From NCBI GenBank assembly GCA_029851415.1, contig CM056742.1, positions 147,441,121 to 147,505,120 of the forward strand: 64,000 nt of DNA. Direction: 5' to 3'. Within the stretch, counting starts at the first letter, position 1, and the number at the start of each line of letters is the position of its first letter. The position numbers and the translations under genes are program-made. Shown in pieces: positions 1 to 13,400 of this stretch. The notes beneath the pieces were generated by a model. It ran no database searches and was not told the DNA's origin. It saw only the letters and a list, made by a program, of their open reading frames with translations. Source of the DNA: Eretmocerus hayati. Lineage: Eukaryota > Arthropoda > Insecta > Hymenoptera > Aphelinidae.

Positions 1-1439
1 GGCTTTGTAAAGTTGTTTACTTCTGATGTACCGTAGTGTCAGTTCCGGCTAGGTGTCGTAATTCTGTAGGTGTTTGCTAACAGTTTTCTTTCAATTTTTA
101 GGTGGATTTTCTGATTTAGCTCATATCACCGAATGTGTCAACCGGTCTTTCTTTGGGATGAAGGAGTTGGATTCTCACGTTCAGATGTTTGTGATCCACT
201 CTTTCATCAAACATACAGCCTGTCTCTCAATTCCGGCAGCTACATTAGCTCTTAATTTTCTTTTCAGATAACGAAAAATGAAAGAATTGTGGAAGGGAAA
301 TGAGCCCCAACCACGATCTTACTTACAGGTCTGGGCACTCCACATGGCGAAACCGTTGCGTTTTTGAGTCGCGGCTCGGCAAGATGGCCGCTCAGACAGG
401 AGCGCTCTGATTGGTTGGCCGTGACAATACGACTCTCGATTGTTAGTAAACACAGCAGTCGAAGCTCACAATAACCAACAGTAATCTAAGTTATTTCGTA
501 TAGTGCAATGTAACAGGATTCTACTCAAGATTAGAATACTCCAGGATTCTGCTCCAGAGTCCAACCTCGCCAAACAGGTGACAGTAACACTTGGGAATAT
601 CAAGTTATGCCTTATGTCGTGGTCAAAGCCCTGAATTTTTTCCTCAAAAGGCCGGCAACCTGCACATTTCAAGACTGCGATAGATTCCTTGTAGTACCGT
701 GTAGTATGCACCATAATTTTTCCAATTCAGAATGACTTAGAAAGTTTCAACGGCGGACTACGCTCTCTTTGCGCAGTAGTACACTTTTGGATAGGCCTTA
801 ACAATCCCTTCTCGAGGCTGAGATGAGGTAGCTCTGTCAAAGTTGATCAAATTAGCCCGTCAACTTTCCAACTTTTCCGTGAGAAGGGAAACGAAACTTC
901 CCGTGCCAGTTTCCGAGTAACCCTCGACTTTGAGAAACATTCCAAATTCGCATTAGGGCCAATCAAGTGAACATCTTATCGCAGGCAAGATCTATGCTCG
1001 GCCGATACGTCGTTCTTGGTTTCAGTCCATACGATGAATTCTCACGGAGAAAAATCATAAATGAAACAATATCGGGCACAAAGATGCATCATGTCGAGAA
1101 TGTGATGCTAATTTAAAGATCTCTATACACTGTGCCCGAGAGATAATGCATTCGTATCGCGACAATTGATCTCTACCAAAAGGTACGATCTATACATCCC
1201 TCAATGGAAACATCATTCTCATTACACAACGGATTACGAGCTCAAATTTTGTATTAGACAAGAATAAAATCTTTCCTAAAAATGGAGAAGCTTGCTCTCT
1301 GAGAGTATTCGGAAATAGGCTGCTCATGACATAACTAGCGCAAAGAACGGATAGGTATGGAATATCCTGGATCGGATATTCCAGGAATCTCCACCCTCAA
1401 AGTCAACCAATAACGGCTTATTCAAGATAACTATACTCA
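1..1439. other. Unassigned 5-prime flank
   Basis: No gene could be supported here. The stretch about 300-450 is richer in G+C than its surroundings and contains AAGATGGCCG at 381-390, which resembles a YY1/Pleiohomeotic core (GCCAT on the minus strand), so it may be the promoter or first exon of a gene lying to the left. Short open frames at 74-271 (plus) and 466-714 (minus) show no family motif and no convincing splice context. Confidence 0.3.
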
Positions 1440-1445
1440 TTTATT
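1440..1445 (-). terminator. Poly(A) signal of the minus-strand odorant receptor
   Basis: AATAAA read on the minus strand about 85 bases beyond the receptor stop codon at 1530-1532. Position and sequence suit a canonical cleavage and polyadenylation signal; use in vivo is inferred. Confidence 0.5.
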
Positions 1446-1529
1446 TAATAGCATCATTACAAAGGAACTACATGAGGAATATTGACACCCCTTTCCAGCC
1501 TCAATACTTCAATCTTGCGTACGTTCTCG

Positions 1530-4500
1530 TCATCGAGATGCCCGGACGATTGAAAGATAAGAATATGAAGTCTTGATCATCTGAAAAATTATAAAAAAAC
1601 TTTTGAATCTTAAGAACCACGAAATGCCTTGTACAATAAGGATACACCAGGTGTGCAGAACTATCCCCAACGAGATCCCCATTGAGAAAACCAAATTCAT
1701 AATCTTGTGAAAGAATAAGGCATATAGACTTGAGCGACTTAATTCTCTCTGCGTTAGCATTTACGTGAAATTGATAATGTGCCCAATTTCTATTCAGATG
1801 TTGTGCTATACCATACGATATCATAATCTACTTTCCATATCTCATTTTTCTTCTCCAATTTCAAATATCAGCAAGACAAGACCAAAAGTGGAAACACTGA
1901 TTTGTCTTTCAGTTGTTGTAAATTGAATATAAGTTCAGTTGTTTTATATAATTAAAAAGATTAATTCTCCCCACAAAGAGGGGAAAATGTTAATTTTTAT
2001 TTTTCTTCAATACAATTATGAAATTATTCATAAGATATCCACTGAGTTCCACCTCTATTATTATTTTCTTGATGTTAAAGGTGTATCACCGTGTATATTT
2101 CAAAATGAAATAAAATAAAATAAATTGGATGTACAGATTCACTTCAAACTGATGATACAGCTCTACTTAGATATCGGTTTATTGATCTACCAGAATTTCG
2201 CGCCAAGGCTTAGGATGATTTGAGTTGAGAAGTCAAGATATTCAACTCCACAGCAATGGTAAATTACGAATCTGAGTGTCGACTGTAACTTCCATCTATC
2301 AAAGCTTGGAAAAGGATCATCTTACAGATGACCCAGCGTGATCATGTTCGACTGCAATACTTAAAAAGCAAAGACAGATCTTGAAATGTCGGTTCAATTC
2401 CCTAATCTGTCTGCGTAAGCGTTTTGAACTCGCTTAGGACCAGAAGGGATAGTAAATAGGGTGAGTTTCTGAAAATCCCAATATAATAATAATCAGGATC
2501 AAAATGAACAAGAAAAAATCATGAAGTACGTGTTGACTATCTTTCATCCACAATTTTTGAATATTGATGAGAGATCTCTAAGAGCATCTTGGATCTATTT
2601 CGACCTCGCTGACCTTGAGATGAAATCCGACGAGAAATCCGATTAAAGTGATACGGTCACCGTGCACCACCGTGTACCGCGACCATGGACCTCGAAAATA
2701 TACCTTACATAAAAAGTTTGATGATTTAAGTGTGAGACGAGTTGTCGAATACTTGTTATTGTCCAACTTGTAATCCTCAATTCGTCGCTAAGCCCAAATC
2801 ATAAGAGAATCGGAGAAAAGTGGAAATAACTCGGCCACGGGAACCTCCTAACCTATAATATACGCACATTTTCATTCCCAACTTTCTCCGATTCTCTTGC
2901 AATTTGGGCTTAACGACAAGCGGACAAATCTAAGTTAGATGATGACAAATATTTGTGCGCTCGTCGTTTAGGGCAAATCGTAACAGAATCGGAGAAAGAT
3001 GTGAATGATTTTCAGCTTGTATGGTGACCGCATCGCCTTAAAGCGATCAAAATCCAAGTACAGAAAAAAGGACGTACTCTTGGTCTTGACGGTTGTTAAG
3101 CACAATTTGATGAGAATAATAAGAAATGAGAATGGGTGCCATTGACTTTGGACAAGAATTCAAATGATTTGCTCACGGACGATAACAGCACAAGAGATAA
3201 CTGATTAAATTTTCCGGCAGTCATGACGACTGGAATCTGCGCTCTCATCAGTATAAAGTTGATATCTTTCTGGTGGGCTGTAGGAAACTCATACCAAGGG
3301 CAACTGTTAATCTCCATGGCGATTGTTTCACTCTGAAAAAGTTTGCATAATTATTTGATTAGGGTTATTCCATTCCAACATTTAAGAGAAATTGCCCTTA
3401 CATGATTCGTTAAATATTCACCCGCATAGCAATAAAATGCACTGTTCAGTAAGAAGGCTAAAAGGAATATTGCATAATTGAGAGCTTCGACAGGTGCATT
3501 ATTCTCCGTTGCCTGTGAAAGATTCACAACACGATTCACACCAAATAAATCGTGCTCTATATTAGACATAACTATGATGAAGATGTCTTGGAGACAATAT
3601 GAATGATAATAATAGGTGATGTCAGTGAGTACATTCCACTCATAGTTTACGTCATTGAGATCATGAATATCATATATTTGTCGTCGCAAACTCATACTTC
3701 TGCCGTGATTGCATGTATGTCGTATATACGTCAAATTATTTCCTAACCAAAGAGAGCGGTCTGAAAGTCATGCTGGGTTTTATCGTAAGCACTTTCAAGT
3801 AACATCTGAAGTTCAAACAATGAATGCAGATCATCCCGTTCGTGAAGAAGAGAAATTATTTGGCTTTCATGATTTTTTCTCAAATCTGACCAGCCGTTAT
3901 GCCAAAGTCTGACCCTGGATTTAGCATAAGAACCCAATCATGTAATATATGAATTGGCCATTGCAAGCTAATTTAATCTGCGGATGTACTGATTTTTAAC
4001 ATAGATTGGTATTGAAGTCGAACTATATACCTTCAAGGCACCTCTAATGCAAGGTTACAATTTGAAGGCTGTTGATCGACATGAATGAATGAGATGAAAT
4101 ACTCGAAAAAATTTTGATTCTAACGCTCGATATACATGATCCGCTAGGTGCGCTACAATCGGGGGACAACTCGAATTAGTGCGTTTCGCCTTTCCTTGAC
4201 AGATCTGGTTCTTGAGGGGGACTCAAGAGATCTGGTCAGCCATAGTTTGATTTCAATGTCGATCTATATAGAGAATCAGCACACCCGCTGATTGAATTAG
4301 CTTGCAATGGCTAATACATATATTACATGATATGAAATTTCCGCGAGCGATATGGTCACGATCGGTCATGTTGATCAAGTACAAAAAAAAAAGAAATATT
4401 CCAACAACCATTAAAACCGATTAGTAGAACTGCCACAATTTCTAAAATTTTGCGATTACATCAAACTCATCTTGCTTCGTTTGCAAAAAGGTACTTACGA

Positions 4501-6655
4501 CCATAACAGTGAATCCTGAAGTCATTATTAATAGAGTCAGGCCTGTGACATGGACAAATGAAACCATCGAGAAGGAGTCTTCGAGATTTTTTGCAAATGT
4601 CAAGAATTTTGAGTGTTTTTGAGATATTCTCTTGATCGTTGAACGTAAATGGTCTTTATCTACAGGATTCCTTTGAGAATGCTGTGACAGCTCAGCGATT
4701 TCCTCTTTCACAATATACACTAACGAGGTTGCGTGAAGTACCTACCAATGATTTTTATGAAATTATACCGATATCTTGAACATTGGGCACAATGTATAGA
4801 GACAATTGAAGATGGAGAAAAGATGAAAGTCACGAAAAAAGTACACGGATCGCCAAAGGAAGTTGAAATCTCATGACGAGGTATTTTGATAACTCAAGAA
4901 TGCCTTATGAATTTTGAACACGTGAGATTTTCTAAATCCACAGATGAAGCCACGTGTGTGCATTCCGGAAATTCGCTAGATTTATTCTGAGCGAGGTGTT
5001 ATGGTGAGCTGTCTCGAGAGTTCCACATATTCTCATACTAAAATGTGGGTCACCGTTCATTGGAACAAAGTTGAAAAAAGGATCACATAAGTATTGTTGC
5101 CACAAAGCCAAACTGTGTCATACAACAGCACGTAAATATCGATAATTTACCATGATTATCTTGAAAGATTGATCGTGGTGGAATTTATGTTGAGAAAAGA
5201 ATTGCCGGTCAGCAAATCTCTAGCCAATCTGGCAAATGCAAGGAAATGGGGTTGGAGAAGCTTAAACTGTATTCGTGGGAGGATTGCTATAAGTGAAGAA
5301 AAAATACCGCTGTTGACGAGAGGAAGAGTAGGAGCATTAAAAGTTTGAAAATGAGTGGGAATTTTCTCGACTCTACTAGCAATGTAGAGGAATTCGTATA
5401 CTGAAAGTTCTAGAAAATTATGTATTCACTGTATTTCTAGATGAGACTTTTGTCACAGGGACCAGGTCGAATGGAAATACTGAGCTCATCGGTTTTTCCT
5501 GCTTTTGATATTAGTAGAAAAGATCGATAAATTCAGTATTTCCATATATATTTACTGCAATCTTGCACATCATGGAATGTTACAGAATACGTTCTTATAT
5601 ACAAAACAACCAAATTTTGGAACCAACAACAGGGCCAACATGGGACTCGGTTTTCCAATCTTACCAAAAGTTTCTTTCACAGTTTTGTACTACCTTAAAG
5701 TGTGTGGAGAATCCAGAGCAAGCCTGTCAAGTGGGCCTCATGCCGGGGAATATGACCAAAAACATTAGTAGTGCTGAAGTTTTGGACTATATTCCCGAAA
5801 AGGAGTATTAATTCTAGGTAGTTTCAAACGGTGAACAAATTTTAGAAGAGATTGTCGACTCTGAGACCGTGGTCGCCCATTGTAAGTCACACTCAGAACT
5901 CGGAATTCTACCGGCAGAATGGTGAAAAATTGAATGAGTTTGGAATGATCGTGATATTTCTTGTTACCAAGAAAGCAAGTTGACCTTCGATGACAGCCAA
6001 ACTATATAGAACTGATGAAGACATTATAAACTGACTAATGATTGTAATTTCATAAATGGGCGACTGTCTGCCATTCCAAGGAAAAACTGCAGGAACTATG
6101 AATATTCTGTCATCCACGTCACCAAACAAGTATGACACTACTGATTTCAATAAAAAAGAGGAATTCATCACACTGTACAGTGCCATTATTGAGTACGACA
6201 ACTTCCGTGCCGTCTTGATATTTCTTGCGATGATCCTATGAGAGGGTTTCGATATATTTTCTGCGACCCAGTCATCATAAACTTCATCAATCATCAGCGC
6301 CAACTTCCTGTACGAGATATAAGAGTCAATTTTGTGATATTTAATCTATTCCATTAATTTTCATTACATAGCCTAAGGAGATACAGACGAAGTTATACAT
6401 AGTTCATTACCTGCGGCTCAAATAAAATCCTAAAGAATCAAAAATTGCTGACACTATACCGAGTGTAGTTATCAAGTCATTGATAAAAATATCTAGATCG
6501 TCAATGACAACAATACAGTCCCAAATACCAAATACGAGATAGTAAGACATGAGCGTGATGAAAAAATAAAAACCAGGCAATTTTGAAGCGGTTGAACACG
6601 CTCTTAAGACTCTGAGCCCATATTTATGATGCTTATTCAGGATATCTGATTTCAT
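1530..6655 (-). CDS. Odorant receptor (7-TM insect OR), six exons, complete
   Basis: Ligand-binding subunit of an insect odorant-gated channel, expected to work with the co-receptor Orco in olfactory neuron dendrites. Exons, in transcript order: 6655-6411, 6307-5968, 4741-4499, 3512-3402, 3332-3177, 1580-1530. All introns are GT-AG; all junctions after the first are phase 0. The product is 381 residues, a normal OR length. Visible family features: hydrophobic segments throughout, the exon-3 block KNLEDSFSMVSFVHVTGLTL, the exon-4 segment FYCYAGEYL, the exon-5 block CPWYEF followed by MRAQIPVVMTAGKF, and the tail MIKTSYSYLSIVRASR. The start is the MKSDILNK methionine shared with the paralogue. 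Intron lengths are 103, 1226, 986, 69 and 1596 bases. No stop or frameshift was seen, so it looks functional. The ligand cannot be guessed. Confidence 0.9.
2785..2995. repeat. Three-copy inverted/direct repeat around CTCCGATTCT
   Basis: A unit of about 35 bases (core GAGAATCGGAGAAA next to TTAGCCCAAAT) occurs near 2785-2820, in inverted orientation near 2884-2922, and again in the first orientation near 2962-2998. The first two copies could fold into a hairpin. It lies in the last intron of the minus-strand receptor and may be a MITE remnant. Confidence 0.5.
5563..5811 (+). other. Short open frame nested in receptor intron, unassigned
   Basis: An 82-codon frame runs opposite to the receptor inside its second intron. 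It contains a cysteine-bearing stretch (FCTTLKCVENPEQACQ) that looks protein-like, but there is no signal peptide at its start, no visible splice context and no recognised family. It could be a nested-gene exon, a decayed transposon fragment, or chance. Confidence 0.2.
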
Positions 6656-7473
6656 GTTCGCCTGATAGGATTCTGCTATGAACCCGATAATGGGTCCAAA
6701 ATTGTGAAAGTAGCTGATATATCAATGAGAAATTAAGAAGAGCTTGAATTGCTCCACGCGAGAGATTATTGAGGATAAACAAGAAAAAATTCCGATGATG
6801 AAGCAGTGACAAACTTCACACATGTCATTTCCTATGCAAATAGAGAAGTATGGAGGGGTAATTTGCAGAGTATTCAGAGCAGCTCGCATTTTTTAACTTC
6901 AGTCCTAAGATAATGGAGGGGTATAAACTCATGTTTTATGGAGATTATAGCTCGATAATCTTATAAATTAGTTTCCAGAAATTTTATAAATTTTCGTTTC
7001 GTGTAATTCAAAACTGAGATAAAAGTATCATAAAATATGAATTGATAGAAAAATAATCATTTAATACGTTTTCAATATTTTTTACTTCTCTCATGAGCGT
7101 TCATGATCGGAGTAAAAGTAATCACTCGATGTACATATTCAATGCCATGAATGACATGGTACGATTAATGATAGTTCAGACCACCAGATTGTACCTGTTA
7201 TTACATTTCTAACAAAGTTTGAAAAATGTGCTTGCTACATTTTTCTTTCGAATTACAACTTCTTTTTCCTTCACTTGCATAAGAAATCGCGCGCGTGAAG
7301 TTCGCTATTGTCTTCAAAGCAACTTCTTTTCAGAATCAAGTGATTTGAAGCTCATTCTGAGGTCGGAGATGAGTTTTACATATTTCTTCTAATAATAACA
7401 GGTTTTTCAGCTCCCCCACAACGAGATCTGCTTTGAAATTTGTTCAACAATAACGGAAAAAAGTTGGAGAAAG
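6656..7473. promoter_or_regulatory. Shared intergenic region between divergent odorant receptors
   Basis: The 818 bases between the two receptor start codons must hold both 5-prime UTRs and both promoters unless regulation is remote. The sequence is AT-rich with no repeat recognised in it. No TATA box or initiator could be assigned with confidence. Head-to-head placement makes a shared bidirectional control region plausible. Confidence 0.5.
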
Positions 7474-10400
7474 ATGAAATCGGATATTCTTAACAAATAT
7501 CATAGCTACGGTCTCAGAGTTTTTGGGGCGTGCTCAGAGTCTTTTCGACTACCTGGCTTTTATTGCGTCATTGGACTAATGTCTTTCTTTTTAGTTTTTG
7601 CCGTTTGCGATTGTATTGCTGTTTCTGATGATCTTGATACTTTAATAAACGATTTAATAACTACTTTGGGGATACTATCAACAATATGTAACTCGCTGGC
7701 ATTTTACTCTAACCGCAGGTAAACAACCCTAAGAATTCCTCTTCATCTTTCATAAAAATTACTCAGATAAGATGAAAATAGAATGTAATACAACCCATAA
7801 CTTAACTTTTGTATCTTACATATAGGAAACTTGAGTTGTTGATTGATGAGATGTACGATGATTTGGTGTCAAAATATGCATCAGATCTATCTTACGCGAT
7901 CATGTTAACCAATACCAAGACTTCACGACTCCTATCAAACTTCATACTGGCAATGTACAGTGTCATGAATATGTCTTTCCTGTTGAAAGCAATAACTTCA
8001 TACTTGATTGGTGAAGTAGATGAAAGAATATTTGTGTGCCCATCAGCTTTTCCTTGGAATGGCAGGAAATCCCCTATTTACGAGATCACCATCACTTGTC
8101 AGTTCGTAATGTCTTCAGCAGTTTTCTACAACCTGGCTATCATCGAAGGTCAACTTGCCTTTCTGGTGAGAAGAGACATGACGAATATATCTGCTAGATC
8201 ATTTCATGAATGTGATTCATCCTCAAAGTATAAGTTCCGTACTAAAATGTTGATAATTTCGAGTCAGTTCTTGTATTCTAAATGCTTTTCCATTCGATTC
8301 TATGGTACAAGATGTGAAGTTTTCAACACCCTTGGGACCCCATAGAAAATTTTAAAGGTAGCTGGAACACATTTTGATTTATCCTTTTAAATCATCTCCA
8401 ACGACAAAATTTGGGGCTTTTTAATTCTTTAATAAAATTCATATTTCTCGAATCCCATCTGAGTTACGGGGATGCGGTTTGCGGCATTCGAAAGGTCTTA
8501 AAATATCTATCGAAATTCTTGTGATATTGATTTTGAGATCATAAGTGAATTTAGCAAGCAAAAGAATGAAAAATACAAAAATAATAATTTCTCAAAAGGC
8601 AATTCATTTTATTCCTTGGAAATTTGATACTTAATGTGAAATGTTGTATTCCTCCAGGAAAAAATGGTCCCGAACATGTTTTTTGCGTTTCAATGCCTGT
8701 TGTTGCTATTTCTACAAATCTATCTTCCAAGAGATTAAATATCGTCTGTCTTCTGCCCATAAGCAAGAATTTGGATTCCTGAAACCGACCCAAAAGTGTC
8801 ACCCGGGGACCACCATTGACTAATCTCATGGGCCTCATATAATACCCATATTCGCTGTGGGGAAAAAGTCAACCAGCGGTTGGATTTGATAGGCAACCAG
8901 TGGTTGAATTTCCAACCACCTGGGTTGAATTATACAGCCAACTCTACCAACTGGTTGACTTTTCACCCAGGTGGTTGCTGATTTGGTGGAAAGTCAACCA
9001 ATTTTCTACAGTGTATGACCGATTCCTAATGCGCCATAAATATACTAGGTTGGTGGGTATCACCAAATATCCGGTAACATAAAGGACCTCGCGATACTCT
9101 TGCTAGAAAATTCGGCAAAACAAATTTATACAGTAATGGTCATGAATTCCAGGACGGTGAGCGCAATATCGCCCTCAAAATAGTGATATTTCGGACTGTA
9201 TGCGTCGGAGGACAATCCTGAAAACAACATCTTAAAGAGCACACAGAAAAAAAATATTGGTTGTTCCAACCAATCAAAATTAGTTGGGAATATTTACGCC
9301 TTTCAAATTGGTTAGATCATTCAATTGCTCTTTGTTAGGTCTGTTGTTATTTGCATAACCTTCTTTTGGCGAGAAAGATACCAACGTTTAGTGATGCATT
9401 GGAAAAGTCACGACGGATGACTGGTACAGAAGACCTGCCTCGCAATTTTCAAATCCTCGTCACCGCGGGTATATGAGTATTATCGCGATAAGTTACCCGG
9501 AACGTGTTACGGTCTTCAATTTCGACAAGCAAGCTCCAAATCACTCCATTCAGAATTTCCTACATGTATTCTGTTGAAATACACTTGGGAATAGATTTCC
9601 AGATTGATCCCTTCACTCCTCTTTTTTATTCTCAAAGATGAAGGGTCGAAATGTCAGTTCCGTGCATTATAACATTTGGAGATCGACGCATACCTCCAGC
9701 ACCAGCGTCGGAGTAAGAGTCGCTAATGGTATGCTCAAAAATTAAACTCAAAGTAAAATGTTAAACCAACCATTTTTCATAAGTATTATGTCCAGAACTC
9801 GTAGTTTAGCCCCCAAGCCATGTGCCTCAATCTTGTTACGGAATTTTCACTAAAAATGAGAAATTTTTTTCAAATGCTCACAGCGTATCCTAAATTCATT
9901 CTAGGTCGCTTTGTCGCGGACTAAATTTCAAACGACTCATAGAATCCGAGATACCCGAGGAGATACCGCTATTTTCAGGGAGGGTGGTATAGCGTTCACT
10001 CAGGATTTATGAGTGGTAGTGAATATAATGCAAGGAATAACGTAACGGAACTTGAAAAATAATTTCGTTATGTTGGTGTAACAAAAAACAGTAACAAAAT
10101 GTCTTGGAAATTACGTCACTCAATTTCATTATTAGTTCCTTTAGTTTCAAATAACGTTATCCACATAAATTTCGTTATACGCTTCGTAAAAATACCGAAA
10201 CTCATAACGGAACGTAATTCAATTCGTTATGATTTTATCGTTATTCTAGTAACGTAACGAAAACATAGCGAAATTCTACCCATTATTCAACATTATTCAA
10301 CGAAATAACGAATATCATAACAGATCTCCCAGGGTTTCGTTAATAACGCACATAACGAAACTAGCGTTATTTGTCAAACCCTGGTGCTTATTGACGATGG

Positions 10401-13400
10401 CGAGTTTTCACAACTTGAGACGAGTATACGATGGAAAGCAATTTGTTCAGGCAATTCAAGAATGCGGTCTTTTAGATGCCTTTTCCGAAATCTCGCGGAC
10501 GTATGAAATATTGCAATTTTTATGAGACTAATGAAGCTGGTGATCCACTACTTGTGAGATCTAAAGCTTTCAAGGAAAAATGGTAATAGTGATACTTTCG
10601 GAAAATAAGATCACGTGGTGATGAATGTGGTCAAGGATTAATAAAACCTTGCGTTAACTATCTTTCTTTACAGGTACTCCATGCATGTTCAAAAGTGATG
10701 ATTGTGAAAGGAGAAATAGCAAAACTCTCACAACATGCTGACATGAACTCTGTAGATCAGGAATCTTTATATGCAATAATCAAAAAAATATCCCAGGAAC
10801 ATTTAGGATTCTTGAAATTTGTCAAAAACCTCGAAGATGTCTACTCAATGGTTTCATTAGTTCACATTCTGGGCTTGACTTTATTACTTGTTGTCACAGG
10901 ATTCACATTAATTGTTGTAAGTTCTTGTTTTTACATTAATAACCGTTCATTTTTGCTCAATAGGACGAGTCATCTCATGCTTTCAACATTCGTTGGTGCG
11001 CAACGTTCGATTCATTTTGAGATCACATAGTGTTTGCATTTTTTTATATTCTTTATGAGGTGTGTGAATGCCGCAATGATTTCATAGATTAACTTTGTAT
11101 TTTGAGTAAAAATCATTGAAATGATTTATCACGTAGATTCAATCATTTTTATTTCTTGTTTGGTAATTAGCTTTCGGTCATTAGATTCGTTATGACTGAT
11201 ATCGAACGCTAACTTCACATGTGTAACGATTTATCTCTGATCATTGCGTACTAAACACTAAATCGTCACATCCTATTCATAAAGTTCTATCTTAGAGATC
11301 AGGATTGTGAAGCCATATCTTGAAATACGAGGCCTTATAGTTCTATCTAAACTTCCGTGCAATATAGTCGCATCTAATTGAGACCTCTAGGAGATTATGA
11401 GAGTGAGTTCTAAGCAATACGACTGTACTTGAAAAATTCACGAAATGGAGCTATATTATGGTCAACGAGATTATCGGAGCGTCTCTCACAGTTCATCGGA
11501 ATATACCACCGCTGCGTGGATTTTTTAAATAAAATTTCCCAGTATGAAATGCACACTCATAACCTTCTATTTGATCTCCAAGATAGAACTTTATGGATGG
11601 GAGACGTCAAAATTCTGTCATGTGCTACCCAGTATGAAGTTGATCTTTGCACGAAAGCGGGAAGAACCTCCGCTTACACACGCAAAATAGTATTTTTCCG
11701 TACTGAGTGCAATAGCCCATTTTGGACACTGGAGGACATGTCTAAGCGAAGTGCGGATATATTTTCTCATTGCGAGAACCCTAAAATCCTATTTAACACG
11801 TTCGCTGCGACAGTGAAAACCGGCATTCCGTCCTAGAGTGCGAGAGAGTTCAAACGCGTGATTTTGCACTTATAATAGTCAAACCTTTTGATTTGTGATC
11901 AATTTAGTATGTATATACAAGAAATCTAAGAACTTTCGAGGGTCCCACCGGTGGGACCCGTCTCACACAATTAAGTCCGACTCTTTTCAGTGCGACGGGT
12001 CTCACCGGTGGGACCCTCGAAAATTTCTATCGTGCAATGGGGGATGAAGTGAATGATCGAACTACCAAAATTAGTGATCCTAAGATGTGATCTGAAGCTT
12101 TTCGGGAGCATTCGTTGATTTCCCGGTACCATTCGGGTAATTCGCAAGCATAGCCTGAATTGGAAGCTTTTGCCTCGTAACAACCGCGGATTGCGATTGT
12201 GATCCACGCGAGTATGGTTTTCTATCCTCGTGAATCCACGAGCCACAGCTGCTTATTCGATATACTCTTCAATTTTTTTCACTACAGGAAGTTCCTCGCA
12301 CACGGAGAGATGAAACAGATTGAAGAGAAAGATGGTGCAGTTGCCATGTCAACCATTTACTCGGTTTGCCTCATGGTTATTTTGCGTCTAAATTTCTGAT
12401 AACTTTGTCGCTCAAATTACGCGTACTTGGGCTCATTTTGCAGCTTTTGCCGTAAGCTTTCGAATAAGCTAAGATACGTTGTCGAAAATTCGAAAGGACT
12501 ATTGATGAATTCACAATTTACTTGCTAATTTTGTGTTATTCATCGCTGTTCCCATGAAAATTCAGTTTTTATGGCGTAGCTCGAACCAATCAAGTCCGAT
12601 CCCTAAACTGGCCTGTACGCGTGCTCTTGGTATCGTTCTAGCCATTGGATGTGTCTACGTTGTTTGGTGTCCAGTAGAGGCCGAACAAAAACGGGTCCCA
12701 CCCGTTGGGACCCGTCGCAGCGAACGTGTTAAACGCGACATTTTTAGGTTACAGTAATGAAAAAATTTTTTCCACTTTCTCGCACAGTTTGTCGAAAAAC
12801 ACAGTTCGATACACGAGTGTAAACCCCATTTTTCCACCCTTGTACTGCATTGTACTATTTCGTGTTGCACCAAAATTGAATTTTGAAAGCAAGGAGAGTT
12901 TTTCCTCGTGCAAGCAAAATACCTTCTCAGCATATGCGAAAATTCAATTTTGCAAGCAGGCAAAATCCTCTACTGTCGCACACATGAAATTTGGATTTCG
13001 AAAGCGAGAGGAAAGTCCCTCTCGCACACGTGAAAGACATTCTTTGAGCACGCGATAATAATGCAATTCTCGTATCGAAACACCTGAGATTCTGATGGAA
13101 AATTTTCGTCATTACAAAAGCGAATGCAGTTTTCCAATACATATTGCACGAATTATTGATATGAACAAGTACGTTATGAGTGAGGTAGATACACGATCAA
13201 TTGGTAAGTATTACCGAATACTTTCCAGGCAACAGAGAAAAAAGCACCGATGGAAGCTATCAACTATTCAGTATATCTCTTGTCATTCCTTTTAAATAGT
13301 GGATTGTATTGTTATGCGGGTCAACATCTCAATAATCAAGTAAGTTCATAATCGCTAATTTACAAGTAAGATAATCGGCACCTTAAATTGAGAATGTGGA

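Noticed and set aside
2968..3084. A possible last exon of the minus-strand receptor (AG followed by TKSTSFFLYL, 38 codons)
   Set aside because: The exon at 1580-1530 has a better pyrimidine tract, gives the canonical OR tail and is matched exactly by 18804-18854 in the paralogue.
11429..11836. 135-codon plus-strand frame in receptor intron 3
   Set aside because: No recognisable domain, and it runs into the left end of the TTAA element.
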